DNA of 33,119 nucleotides from Methylobacterium sp. E-065 (GTDB lineage: Bacteria > Pseudomonadota > Alphaproteobacteria > Rhizobiales > Beijerinckiaceae): positions 1 through 33,119 of the forward strand of contig NZ_JAKSYD010000199.1 of the NCBI RefSeq assembly GCF_022829605.1, in the 5' to 3' direction. Below are positions 1 through 7,335 of this stretch, piece after piece; position 1 is the stretch's first letter, and the number at the start of each line of letters is the position of its first letter. The translations under genes were made by a program, and so were the position numbers. The notes beneath the pieces are model-generated. The model did not search any database. It was not told the origin of the DNA and worked only from the letters and a program-made list of their open reading frames with translations.

Positions 1-827
1 TCACAGCGCCAAATACCCGTCGGTGAGCTCAGAAAGAAGAACAACAGATCAGCACAAGTCTCTCACGCCAGGCCACTAAGACCTAGCCGCAAGGACAAAC
101 GCCGCCCGCGTCTCCCTTCCTCAATTCCAACTTGTCAAAGATCAGTACAAACTTTCATAAGTACCTTTCGAAGAGAAGTCAAGTACCTTGGCTTTCGCCA
201 GATCTACTTTTCTTAACCTCGGGAAACCCGCCCGACCCGGCCGTTTTGCTTCGGCACCGCGTCGGGAGGCGCCGTATAGGCTGAGCCCGCCCGGCCTGTC
301 AACCGACCTTTTCCCGGCGAAACAACCGGACCCGGAAGCCCGGCATCCCGTCGGCGGACAGCGACACCCCCTGAAGGGCGGCCCCATCCATTCGCACGTG
401 AAAGGCATCTCGCAACCCGCCGGAGCTAAGCCCGACACGGCGACGCCCCGCCGAAGCGGAACCGTGCAATCCGTGGCTGAGAGATTTCGGCGGACGGTGT
501 TCCGTTGCTGCCGATGGACCCGATATGGCGAAACTCGGCCGATCTTGCAAGGCTCGTGGCGTCGCAGGGCTGTCCCATGCGTCCGCAGCGGGCTTATGGC
601 AGCACCGGGCTGCGATGCGCTCGCCCCGCACAGCATCTTCTGGACGGACCCGCCGGGCGTTCCAGCACCAGGCCCAGCTGCGCGTGCCGCGCGAGGGCGC
701 ACGATTGACCTGAGGGAGACGGCCTCGGCTCCGTCGCTGCCTTCATGCGGGTTCGGCAACCGACGGGTGAAACCCGCGCGTCACGCCGTCGAATAGGCGT
801 CATCGCGACCAGTCCCGGACCGAACGG
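1..827. other. Leading stretch without a supportable gene
   Basis: I find no gene here. Open frames exist on both strands (about 200 codons each), but their translations are rich in Arg, Pro, Cys and Gly with no domain pattern, as expected from stop-poor GC-rich DNA read out of frame. The first 200 bases are richer in A and T than the rest and could hold promoter or 3' end sequence of a gene left of the window. The last part must carry the promoter of the peroxidase gene starting at 828, but no convincing -35/-10 pair was found. Confidence 0.5.
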
Positions 828-1937
828 ATGACGTTGATGAACGACCTCACAGGGGCGCCGCCCGGTATGACCGGGCGCAGCCTGCTCCTGCGCCTGTCCA
901 TGATCGGCGCGGTGGTGGCCGGCACGGCCGGTGGCTTCGCGTATGCGGGGGGCTGGCTGTCGCCCGGCCTCCTCACCCCGGCGCGAATCGTCGATCGCTT
1001 CGAGGCGGTGAACGGCCCCCATCCCGGCTTCCGGCGCAACCACGCCAAGGGCCTGTGCGTCGCGGGGCGCTTCGCCGCCAACGGCGCGGGCGCGCGTCTC
1101 TCGACAGCCACCGTGTTCGCCCCCGGGCAGGTGACCCCCGTCCTGGGTCGGGTCGCGCTGGCGGGCGGGCAGCCCTACGCGGCCGATGCCGAGACCACCG
1201 TGCGCAGCCTCGCCCTGCAGTTCCGATCGCCGGACGGCGCGGAATGGCGCACCGGCATGAACAACATCCCGGTCTTCCCCGTGCGCACGCCGGAGGCCTT
1301 CTACGAGCAGCTCCGCGCCGCCAAGCCCGATCCCGCCACCGGCAAGCCCGACCCCGCCCGCATGGCGGCGTTCTTCGCGGCCCATCCCAAGAGCGCGCGG
1401 GCCGCGTCCCTGATCAAAGCGCGGACCGTCACCACCGGCTTCGCCGACAGCACCTTCTGGAGCCTGAACGCCTTTCGGTTCGTGGCCGCCGACGGCACCG
1501 TGCGACCGGTGCGCTGGGCCTTCATCCCGGAGCGGACGGCCGCGCCCGAGACCGCCGGCGGGACCGGTTCGCCCGACCCAAATGGGCTGTTCGATGCGTT
1601 CGAGGCGCAGTTGCGCCAGGGTCCGCAGCGCTGGCACCTCGTGGTGACGCTCGGCCGGGCGGAGGACCCCACCGCCGACGCGACGCAGCCCTGGCCCGCC
1701 GACCGCGAGGGCGTGGATGTCGGCACCCTGACTCTCACCGAGACCATGCCGGAAGCGCCCCACACCTGCCGGGACGTCAACTTCGACCCGCTCGTCCTGC
1801 CGGAGGGCATCGCACCGAGCGACGATCCGCTGCTCAGCGCGCGCTCTGCGGCCTACGCGCAGTCCTTCACCCGCCGCGCCGGCGAGGCGAAGGCGCCGAG
1901 CGCCGTGACCGCGCCGATCCACGGAGCTGCCCTGTGA
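828..1937 (+). CDS. Catalase-family peroxidase (SrpA-type mini-catalase)
   Basis: This encodes a 369-residue heme protein of the catalase-related peroxidase family, which uses organic reductants to remove peroxides. An N-terminal hydrophobic segment at about residues 20-41 should anchor it in the inner membrane with the domain in the periplasm. The distal heme motif is FRRNHAKGLC with the expected catalytic His72, and the family pattern FWSLNAFRFV lies mid-protein. A Tyr near residue 347, in the stretch SARSAAYAQSF, fits the proximal heme ligand. The length matches mini-catalases rather than full catalases of 480 or more residues. The start at 828 is the first ATG before the anchor. Its TGA overlaps the GTG of the cytochrome b561 gene, so the two are almost certainly co-translated. 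The partnership suggests electrons pass from the quinone pool through the cytochrome to the peroxidase; this is inference. Confidence 0.9.
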   Translation: MTLMNDLTGAPPGMTGRSLLLRLSMIGAVVAGTAGGFAYAGGWLSPGLLTPARIVDRFEAVNGPHPGFRRNHAKGLCVAGRFAANGAGARLSTATVFAPGQVTPVLGRVALAGGQPYAADAETTVRSLALQFRSPDGAEWRTGMNNIPVFPVRTPEAFYEQLRAAKPDPATGKPDPARMAAFFAAHPKSARAASLIKARTVTTGFADSTFWSLNAFRFVAADGTVRPVRWAFIPERTAAPETAGGTGSPDPNGLFDAFEAQLRQGPQRWHLVVTLGRAEDPTADATQPWPADREGVDVGTLTLTETMPEAPHTCRDVNFDPLVLPEGIAPSDDPLLSARSAAYAQSFTRRAGEAKAPSAVTAPIHGAAL

Positions 1938-2473
1938 CCGAACCCGCGCGCTTCAACTGGCCGGCCCGCCTGTTCCACTGGGGCATGGCGGCGATGATCC
2001 TCGCCATGCTGCTGATCGGCGTCGCCATGGTGACGTCGCTCGCCGACTATCACGCCTTGGTCGCGCTGCACCGACCCCTCGGCCTCCTGATCCTGCTCCT
2101 TGCCGGCCTGCGGCTGGTCAATCGCTGGCGCCATCTGCCCCCGCCCCTGCCGGCGGATCTGCCCGCGTGGCAGCGGATCGCGGCGCACGGCTCGCATATC
2201 GCGCTCTACGGGCTGATGCTGGCCCTGCCGCTGGTCGGCTGGGGCATGCTGTCAGCGGCACGCTATCCGATCGTGCTGGCCGGGCCGGTGGTGCTGCCGC
2301 CGATCCTGCCGCAGGACCCGATGCTCGCCGCGGCGCTGCGGCACCTCCATACCGGGCTCGCCTATGCCCTGTTCGCCGTCTTTCTGGCGCATCTCGGGGC
2401 GGCGCTGATGCACGCGCTGATCCGCCAGGACGGCGTCTTCGCCAGCATGGCCCCCTGGCGACCACGTCGGTAA
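1934..2473 (+). CDS. Cytochrome b561, partner of the peroxidase
   Basis: This encodes a 179-residue integral membrane di-heme cytochrome b of the prokaryotic b561 family, which moves electrons from quinol to periplasmic acceptors. Four hydrophobic segments are visible. Histidines lie at the expected places: LFHWGM in helix 1, ALHRPLG before helix 2, the AAHGSHIALYG segment and the LHTG to LMHAL segment in helix 4. The start is a GTG at 1934 that overlaps the upstream stop by four bases (GTGA), which decides the start and shows translational coupling. A second b561 of the same family lies at 12333. The assignment to the family is firm; the acceptor (the upstream mini-catalase) is inferred from the overlap. 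Confidence 0.9.
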   Translation: MTEPARFNWPARLFHWGMAAMILAMLLIGVAMVTSLADYHALVALHRPLGLLILLLAGLRLVNRWRHLPPPLPADLPAWQRIAAHGSHIALYGLMLALPLVGWGMLSAARYPIVLAGPVVLPPILPQDPMLAAALRHLHTGLAYALFAVFLAHLGAALMHALIRQDGVFASMAPWRPRR

Positions 2474-2541
2474 GGTCCGGGCGGCATCGGGCCGGCCGAC
2501 CTGATATCCGCACTGCGTGTTTCCCAGCCGGTCCGGTCGAT

Positions 2542-2569
2542 GGCCGGGGGCCGCGTGGCGCCCCCGGCC
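2542..2569. terminator. GC-rich hairpin between convergent genes
   Basis: A perfect 10-bp inverted repeat (GGCCGGGGGC at 2542-2551 and GCCCCCGGCC at 2560-2569) with an 8-base loop sits between the cytochrome b561 stop and the amidase stop. It could end transcription from both sides, but neither strand has a run of T after it, so it may only stabilise RNA 3' ends. Confidence 0.5.
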
Positions 2570-2581
2570 GGTTCTCTCAGG

Positions 2582-3988
2582 TCAGAGGCTGGGGTGCAGG
2601 CCCCGAACCGGGCTCACGCCCTCCAGCACCGAGGCCGCGTGCAGGATCGTCGACTCCGCCTGCCAGCTTCCAACCAGCTGCACGTTGATCGGCAGGCCCT
2701 CGCGGCTCGTCCCAAACCGCATCGACAGGCCCGGCAGGCCGGTGACGTTCAGGGGCACGGTCGCGCCCTGCAGATAGGTCAGATCGACCGTCTCGCCGTT
2801 GACGACGAGTTCCTGGATGCCGTGCTTGTGCGCCGGTACCGGCAGCACCGGGGTGAGGAGCACGTCGAAGGTCCGGAAGAAGGCCGCGTAGCCGTCCCGG
2901 AGCCGCTCCGCCGCCTGCTCGGCCGCGACGTAGTCCTCCACCGACGTTTCCGGCAGGGACAACATGGTCTTGGCCATCTTGTACATCTGGTCCTCGTGCC
3001 CGGCCGTCGCCGCGCGGAACGCCGGCTTCATCTCCATGACGTGGAGCGTGTTGAACACGTCGAGGGCGAAGTCGCGCTCCAGCGCCGGGATGCGCACCTC
3101 CTCCACGTGGTGACCCTCGCCCTTGAGGGCCTCGGCCGCAGCCTGCACGGTCGCGGCGACCTCCGTGTCGATGGGACCGAAGCCCGGCCCGACCATCCAG
3201 CCGACCCGGAGCTTGCGATCCGGCGCGGCGCCGAGGCCGGCATCGAACGGGACGGTGCTGCTCGCGAAGGCGTCCTGCCCGTCGGGACCGGCGATTTGCG
3301 AGAACGCGAGCGCGAGGTCGCGGATCGAACGCGCCATCGGGCCGACGTGCCAGAAGCGGCGGGGCGCCCGCGGCCAGATGCCGGTCATGGGCACGCGCCC
3401 GTGGGTCGCCTTCAGCGAGACGATGCCGGTCTGCGCGGCCGGGCCGCGCACCGATATCGCGAGATCGGTGCCGAGGCCGAGCGGCGACATACCCGCCGCG
3501 ATGGCCGCCGATTCGCCGCCGCTGGAGCCCCCCGGCGTACGCTCAAGGTCCCACGGGTTGTTCGAGCGGCCGGAGAGCAGGTTGTCGCTCTCGATCCAGT
3601 AGGAGAACTCCGGGAGGTTGGTCTTGGCGAGCAGGATGCCGCCGGCCCTCTTCAGGCGCGCCACGCTGGTGGCGTCGGCGTCGGGCACCCGGCCCTTGAA
3701 GATCGGCGAGCCGCGTTGGGTGAGCACGCCGGCGGTGTCGATGGAGTCCTTCACGGTGAACGGCACGCCGTGCAGGGGCCCGAGTTCCCCGCCGGCCATG
3801 AGTGCCGCCTCCGCGTCCCGCGCGGCGGCCAGCGCACCTTCCGCGACCGCGACGATGGCATTGACCTTCGGATCGACCGCGTCGATGCGGTCGAGGTGCG
3901 CCTGCACGACCTCGACCGGTGAGAGCTGCTTGGTCCGGATCAATTCGGCGAGCCGGGTCGCGTCCGAGAAAACGATGTCCGTGGTCAT
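2582..3988 (-). CDS. Amidase (amidase-signature family)
   Basis: This encodes a 468-residue amidase-signature enzyme that hydrolyses an amide bond using a Ser-cisSer-Lys triad. The Lys is K80 in the FTVKDS motif, the cis-Ser region is PGGSSGGES at 152-160 (S155), and the nucleophile is S179 in GTDLAISVR. In most family members the segment before the nucleophile reads D-x-G-G-S; here the two oxyanion-hole glycines are Ala and Ile. The rest of the protein is full length and well conserved, so it is not a broken gene, and the family contains a subgroup with similar replacements as I recall it. No signal peptide is seen, so it is cytoplasmic. The substrate cannot be read from sequence. The gene stands alone, convergent with the cytochrome gene and 108 bases before the downstream end of the Hsp31-like gene. 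Confidence 0.9.
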   Translation of the reverse strand: MTTDIVFSDATRLAELIRTKQLSPVEVVQAHLDRIDAVDPKVNAIVAVAEGALAAARDAEAALMAGGELGPLHGVPFTVKDSIDTAGVLTQRGSPIFKGRVPDADATSVARLKRAGGILLAKTNLPEFSYWIESDNLLSGRSNNPWDLERTPGGSSGGESAAIAAGMSPLGLGTDLAISVRGPAAQTGIVSLKATHGRVPMTGIWPRAPRRFWHVGPMARSIRDLALAFSQIAGPDGQDAFASSTVPFDAGLGAAPDRKLRVGWMVGPGFGPIDTEVAATVQAAAEALKGEGHHVEEVRIPALERDFALDVFNTLHVMEMKPAFRAATAGHEDQMYKMAKTMLSLPETSVEDYVAAEQAAERLRDGYAAFFRTFDVLLTPVLPVPAHKHGIQELVVNGETVDLTYLQGATVPLNVTGLPGLSMRFGTSREGLPINVQLVGSWQAESTILHAASVLEGVSPVRGLHPSL

Positions 3989-4096
3989 GGGCTGGATCCT
4001 TCGAGGTCGCCGATGCGAGTGGCGTGCGCCGCTTCGGGAGGGTGACGATCAGGGGTTGGGTGGCAGGATTCGGCGCCGCCGGGGGCGCCTGCGTCC

Positions 4097-4780
4097 TCAG
4101 CGGTTGGCGAGGCGGGCGACGAGACGCTCGGCGGCGGGGCCGGAGGAGGCCGGGTTCTGGCCGGTGATGAGCAGGCCGTCCGTCACCACGAAGGGTCCCC
4201 AGTCGGCACCCTTGGCGTAGAGGCCGCCGTTCCGCTTCAGCTCATCCTCGACGAGGAACGGGACCACCTCTGTGAGGCCGACGGCCTCCTCCTCGGTGTT
4301 CGTGAAGCCGGTGACGTTCCTGCCTTCGACCAGCGGCTTCCCCTCGGGCGCCTTGGCATGGCGCAGGACGCCGGGGGCGTGGCAGACGAGGGCCACGGGC
4401 TTGCCGGCCCCGAGGGTGGTCTCGATCAGCGAGATCGAGGCAGGGTCCTCGGCGAGGTCCCAGAGAGGCCCGTGCCCGCCGGGATAGAAGACGGCGTCGA
4501 AACCCGCGTGGCTAACGGCGTCGAGTCGGCCCGTCTCGGCCAGCGCCGCCATGGCCGCCGCGTCGGCTTCGAAGCGGCGCGTCGCGTCCGTCTGGAAGCT
4601 CGGCTCGGCGCTCTTCGGATCGAGCGGCGGGCGGCCACCCTTGGGCGACACCAGGACCACCTCCGCCCCCGCATCCTTGAACACGTAGTAGGGCGCCGCG
4701 AGCTCCTCCAGCCAGAAGCCGGTCTTCCGGCCGGTGTCGCCGAGCCGGTCGTGCGAGGTCAGCACCATCAGGATCTTCAT
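4097..4780 (-). CDS. Hsp31/DJ-1-superfamily protein (glyoxalase III-like)
   Basis: This encodes a 227-residue protein of the DJ-1/PfpI superfamily, class I glutamine-amidotransferase fold. The nucleophile elbow is ALVCHAPG with C133 and H134, and the acidic partner is E25 or E26 in the N-terminal GFWLEELAAP motif. That arrangement, and the long insert between residues 47 and 90, fit the Hsp31 branch, known for glutathione-independent glyoxalase and chaperone activity. It is cytoplasmic by absence of a signal. It lies 87 bases downstream of a small secreted-protein gene and probably shares its transcript, which starts behind an operator matching the one in front of the TetR gene. A role in reactive aldehyde or electrophile defence under that repressor is a reasonable inference. 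Confidence 0.88.
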   Translation of the reverse strand: MKILMVLTSHDRLGDTGRKTGFWLEELAAPYYVFKDAGAEVVLVSPKGGRPPLDPKSAEPSFQTDATRRFEADAAAMAALAETGRLDAVSHAGFDAVFYPGGHGPLWDLAEDPASISLIETTLGAGKPVALVCHAPGVLRHAKAPEGKPLVEGRNVTGFTNTEEEAVGLTEVVPFLVEDELKRNGGLYAKGADWGPFVVTDGLLITGQNPASSGPAAERLVARLANR

Positions 4781-4867
4781 CGTCGGTCTCCAGGTCTTTC
4801 GCTTGTGTTGGGAAGGTTTTGGGTTCGGGGCCGAGCTCGGAGCGGGCCCGGGGGAGGCGAGCCGGCG

Positions 4868-5098
4868 CTAGCGCGCCTTCGCGGTGCGTCCGGCCGCCGC
4901 GTCGCGCGGCTGCGCGGCTTGTGCAGGGCGGAACTCCGGGTTCGCGCGGCGGACCTCGTCGAACCGGGCCATGCGGACGGCGCCGATGGTCTCAAGGGTG
5001 ATCCGCTCCTGCGCCGTTGCTTGGGGTCCGGTCAGGAGTGCCATCAGCCCCGCGGCGATGAGGGTCGCGGCGACAGAGGTTTTGGCGTGGTGGGGCAT
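4868..5098 (-). CDS. Small secreted protein, unknown function
   Basis: This encodes 76 residues. The first 28 or so form a classical signal peptide: a basic start (MPHHAKTSV), a hydrophobic core AATLIAAGLMALLTG and a likely cleavage after ATAQ or near it. The mature part is short, polar and basic, with the stretch ETIGAVRMARFDEVRRANPEF and an Ala/Arg-rich tail. No domain is recognised. The start at 5098 is chosen because it gives an intact signal peptide. The gene lies between the TetR gene and the Hsp31-like gene on the same strand and is the first gene after the operator at 5163. It therefore is probably the first gene of the repressed unit. I have no functional assignment. Confidence 0.75.
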   Translation of the reverse strand: MPHHAKTSVAATLIAAGLMALLTGPQATAQERITLETIGAVRMARFDEVRRANPEFRPAQAAQPRDAAAGRTAKAR

Positions 5099-5162
5099 GG
5101 GTTTTCTCCGTCTGTGTGCCGCTCCCTGACCGGCCGGGGGGGATGATTGGCCCAGCTGAGAG

Positions 5163-5177
5163 TAGACCGGTCGTCTT
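5163..5177. promoter_or_regulatory. Operator, copy 1, in front of the secreted-protein/Hsp31 unit
   Basis: The sequence TAGACCGGTCGTCTT is 14/15 identical to the site in front of the TetR gene (5851-5865). The half-sites TAGAC and GTCT(A) flank five bases, and the core GACCGGTC is itself a palindrome. It sits 65 bases before the start codon of the leftward gene at 5098. TetR-family repressors of the NemR/AcuR kind commonly bind TAGACC-type palindromes, so this is most likely its binding site. Confidence 0.75.
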
Positions 5178-5227
5178 AGATTTGGACGCAACGAGGGGCT
5201 GCGTCCTGCGAAGGTGGAGGCGGTGGA

Positions 5228-5830
5228 TCAGCGCGCGGTGAGGCCCAGGATGCGCCGGGTCGTCCCGATGGCCGCCGCGAACGGTGCGTCGGTCCGGACG
5301 ATCTTGGCCATCAGGCTCGCACCGAGCCAGACGTGGTACAGGTCTTCGGCGGTCGTATGCGGCTCGCTCTCGACCGTGAGCGAGCCCTCCGCCACGCCCG
5401 CCGCAATGGCTTGCGACAGCCGTTCGATGATCGCAGCGGTACCGGCCTTGAGGGCCAAGCGCATCGCCTCGGACAGGTCCGAGACTTCCGCCGCGAGCTT
5501 CACCGCGAGGCATTTACGCTGGTAGTCGACGCTGCCCTGCGTCGCCTGCCATTTGCGCCAGTAATTCATCAGGCGCTCGGCATGGCTCAACCCCGGCTCG
5601 GCAAGCGTCGTGTCGAGGTCGGCGAGATAACTTTCGAAGTAGTCCGCCAAAAGAGCCTCGCCGAAGGCCTCCTTGGATCCGAAGTAGTGGTAGAACGACC
5701 CTTTCGGCACGCCGGCCGAGGTCAGGATCTCGTTGAGCCCAACCCCGGAGAACCCCTTCGCGCCGATCAGGCCGTAGGCGGTGTCGAGGATCCCCTGCCG
5801 GGTGTCGGTATGTGCGGTGACGCGTGCCAT
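5228..5830 (-). CDS. TetR-family repressor (NemR/AcuR-like)
   Basis: This encodes a 200-residue TetR-type regulator. The N-terminal helix-turn-helix at residues 10-55 contains the family hallmark: G(F)SGVGLNEIL, then AGVPKGSFYHYFGSKEAF. The C-terminal half (LADYFESYL to ILGLTAR) is an all-helical ligand-binding domain of the kind found in regulators that sense electrophiles or acrylate. The start at 5830 is preferred over an in-frame upstream extension to 5971, since the extension would run through the operator and has no family similarity. An operator lies at 5851-5865 just upstream, and a near-identical copy at 5163 precedes the next leftward gene, so autorepression and control of the secreted-protein/Hsp31 unit are expected. 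Confidence 0.92.
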   Translation of the reverse strand: MARVTAHTDTRQGILDTAYGLIGAKGFSGVGLNEILTSAGVPKGSFYHYFGSKEAFGEALLADYFESYLADLDTTLAEPGLSHAERLMNYWRKWQATQGSVDYQRKCLAVKLAAEVSDLSEAMRLALKAGTAAIIERLSQAIAAGVAEGSLTVESEPHTTAEDLYHVWLGASLMAKIVRTDAPFAAAIGTTRRILGLTAR

Positions 5831-5850
5831 GACGGTGAGATAGGCGGGAT

Positions 5851-5865
5851 TAGACCGGTCGTCTA
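5851..5865. promoter_or_regulatory. Operator, copy 2, in front of the TetR gene
   Basis: TAGACCGGTCGTCTA has half-sites TAGAC and GTCTA around a 5-base centre, 20 bases upstream of the TetR start codon on the leftward strand. It shares its first 14 bases exactly with 5163-5176. Its position fits autorepression. Confidence 0.78.
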
Positions 5866-6080
5866 GTGGTCCTTCGCATTTTTTGTTCGCAAGGCTGATT
5901 GAGCTTGGCCAAGTCGTTGTGCTGACCCTGATGCAAGCTACGACCGTCTTTAGAGCCGTATCCGCTTCCAAGCTGCGGGGGTGTCACCTGCTTCGATCAA
6001 ATCCCCTCGAACATAACCACCACCCGAGCGCGTCGGCCACGGTCAGATGCGTGGAACACAGGCGATCAAGGACCGGATAT
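5866..6080. other. Intergenic region between tetR and metB
   Basis: No gene is supported here. A short rightward open frame of 76 codons (5883-6113) runs into the metB promoter and resembles nothing. On the leftward strand a TTGCGA with a 17-base spacer could be a weak promoter for the TetR gene whose -10 end abuts the operator, but the -10 match is poor. Nothing else stands out. Confidence 0.4.
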
Positions 6081-6087
6081 CGTTCTC

Positions 6088-6119
6088 TTGAAAGTCTGAT
6101 CCGTTCTCCATAAAGAACG
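6088..6119 (+). promoter_or_regulatory. metB promoter with inverted repeat over the -10
   Basis: A -35 box TTGAAA (6088-6093), a 17-base spacer and a -10 box TAAAGA (6111-6116) form a good housekeeping-type promoter. An inverted repeat CGTTCT-N6-AGAACG (6102-6119) covers the -10, and another CGTTCT lies at 6081-6086, exactly 21 bases (two DNA turns) before the first half-site. This looks like an operator for a repressor, not identified here. Confidence 0.6.
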
Positions 6120-6165
6120 CGCCAGGGTTCGGCCGGAGGCGCCGCCCGGGCATGGAGGAGAGTCG

Positions 6166-7326
6166 ATGTCAGACGGATTCGCGGCCCGTACCGTCGCGGC
6201 AGCCAATGGTGTTGCGCAGGATTCGGCCTTCGGGGCGGTCATCGCACCGATCCACCTGTCGACCACCTTCAAGTTCCCGGCCTTCGAGCAGCCCGGCCCG
6301 TACGATTACTCGCGCCTCGGCAACCCGACGAGGGACGCGCTGGCCGACACGATCGCCAAGCTCGAAGGCGGCGCCCGGGCCGTGATCGTGGCGAGCGGCA
6401 TGGCGGCCCTCGACCTCGCCCTGTCGAGCCTGCGGCCGGGCGACCTGCTAGTCGCGCCGCACGATCTTTACGGCGGCACACACCGCCTGCTGAGCTTCCG
6501 CGCCGCCCGAGGCCATTACCGTGTGGACTTCGTCGACCAGACCGACCCGGACGCCTTGGCGGCGGCGCTCGCCGGACGGCCGAAGGTCGTGCTCATCGAG
6601 ACGCCGAGCAACCCGCTGATGCGAGTCGTGGATGTCCGGCGCATCGCCGCCGACGCTAAGGCCGCGGGCGCCCTCGTGGTGGTCGACAATACCTTCCTGT
6701 CGCCGGCCCTGCAGCAACCGATCGCCCTGGGGGCGGATCTCGTCGTCCACTCCACCACGAAGTTCCTCAACGGTCATTCCGATGTGATCGGCGGGGCGGT
6801 GATCGCCGCCGACAAGGCCGTGGGCGAGGAACTCGCCGCCTGGGCGAACACGATCGGCGTCACGGGCTCGCCGCTCGACGCCTACCTGACGCTCCGGGGC
6901 CTGCGGACCCTGTTCGTGCGCGTGGACCAGCAGCAGCGCAACGCGGGGCGGATCGCCGCCTTCCTGGATGCGCATCCGGCCGTGAGCCGCGTCCACTACC
7001 CGGGCCTGCCGTCCCATCCCGGGCACGCCCTCGCCAAGGCGCAGCAGGCGGGCTTCGGCGCCATGCTGAGCTTCGAACTCGCGGGCGGGCTCGATGCGGT
7101 GCGGGCGTTCGTGGGCGCCGTGCGGGTCTTCACCCTGGCCGAGTCCCTGGGCGGGGTCGAGAGCCTGGTCGCCCACCCGCCGACCATGACCCATGCGGCC
7201 ATGGACCCGGACGCGCGGGCGATCGCCGGCATCACCGACGGGCTGCTGCGCCTCTCGGTCGGGCTGGAGGCGGAGGACGACCTGTTGGCCGACCTGTCGC
7301 GCGGCCTCGAAGCCGTGGGTGGGTGA
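6166..7326 (+). CDS. metB: Cystathionine gamma-synthase (metB)
   Basis: This encodes a 386-residue PLP enzyme that joins cysteine to an activated homoserine to make cystathionine in methionine synthesis. It is the same length as E. coli MetB and follows it closely through its motifs: YDYSRLGNPTRDAL at 46-59, LVAPHDLYGG near 95-104, VVDNTFLSPALQ around 172-183, and the PLP lysine K199 in HSTTKFLNGHSD. The C-terminal FTLAESLGGVESL and ATMTHA-like PTMTHA motifs, which sort gamma-synthases from other Cys/Met enzymes, are present. The start is ATG at 6166 behind a strong Shine-Dalgarno (GGAGGAGAG, 6154-6162). It stands alone, with its own promoter and a convergent gene 9 bases after the stop. Cystathionine lyase or O-acetylhomoserine sulfhydrylase activity is less likely but cannot be excluded by sequence. 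Confidence 0.93.
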   Translation: MSDGFAARTVAAANGVAQDSAFGAVIAPIHLSTTFKFPAFEQPGPYDYSRLGNPTRDALADTIAKLEGGARAVIVASGMAALDLALSSLRPGDLLVAPHDLYGGTHRLLSFRAARGHYRVDFVDQTDPDALAAALAGRPKVVLIETPSNPLMRVVDVRRIAADAKAAGALVVVDNTFLSPALQQPIALGADLVVHSTTKFLNGHSDVIGGAVIAADKAVGEELAAWANTIGVTGSPLDAYLTLRGLRTLFVRVDQQQRNAGRIAAFLDAHPAVSRVHYPGLPSHPGHALAKAQQAGFGAMLSFELAGGLDAVRAFVGAVRVFTLAESLGGVESLVAHPPTMTHAAMDPDARAIAGITDGLLRLSVGLEAEDDLLADLSRGLEAVGG

Positions 7327-7335
7327 GCAGGCCGC

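Noticed and set aside
142..796. Overlapping open frames of about 200 codons on both strands
   Set aside because: Translations are Arg/Pro/Cys-rich with no domain pattern and overlap each other fully; typical of stop-poor GC-rich DNA.
594..1922. Leftward 442-codon open frame opposite the mini-catalase
   Set aside because: It is the complement of a clearly recognised gene, and its translation is Gly/Arg/Ala-rich without family features.
5883..6113. Rightward 76-codon frame between tetR and metB
   Set aside because: Overlaps the metB promoter, no start signal and no similarity.
6000..6165. SAM riboswitch before metB
   Set aside because: I looked for the SAM-II pseudoknot pattern and did not find it; the promoter and its inverted repeat lie close to the gene, leaving only about 40 bases of leader.
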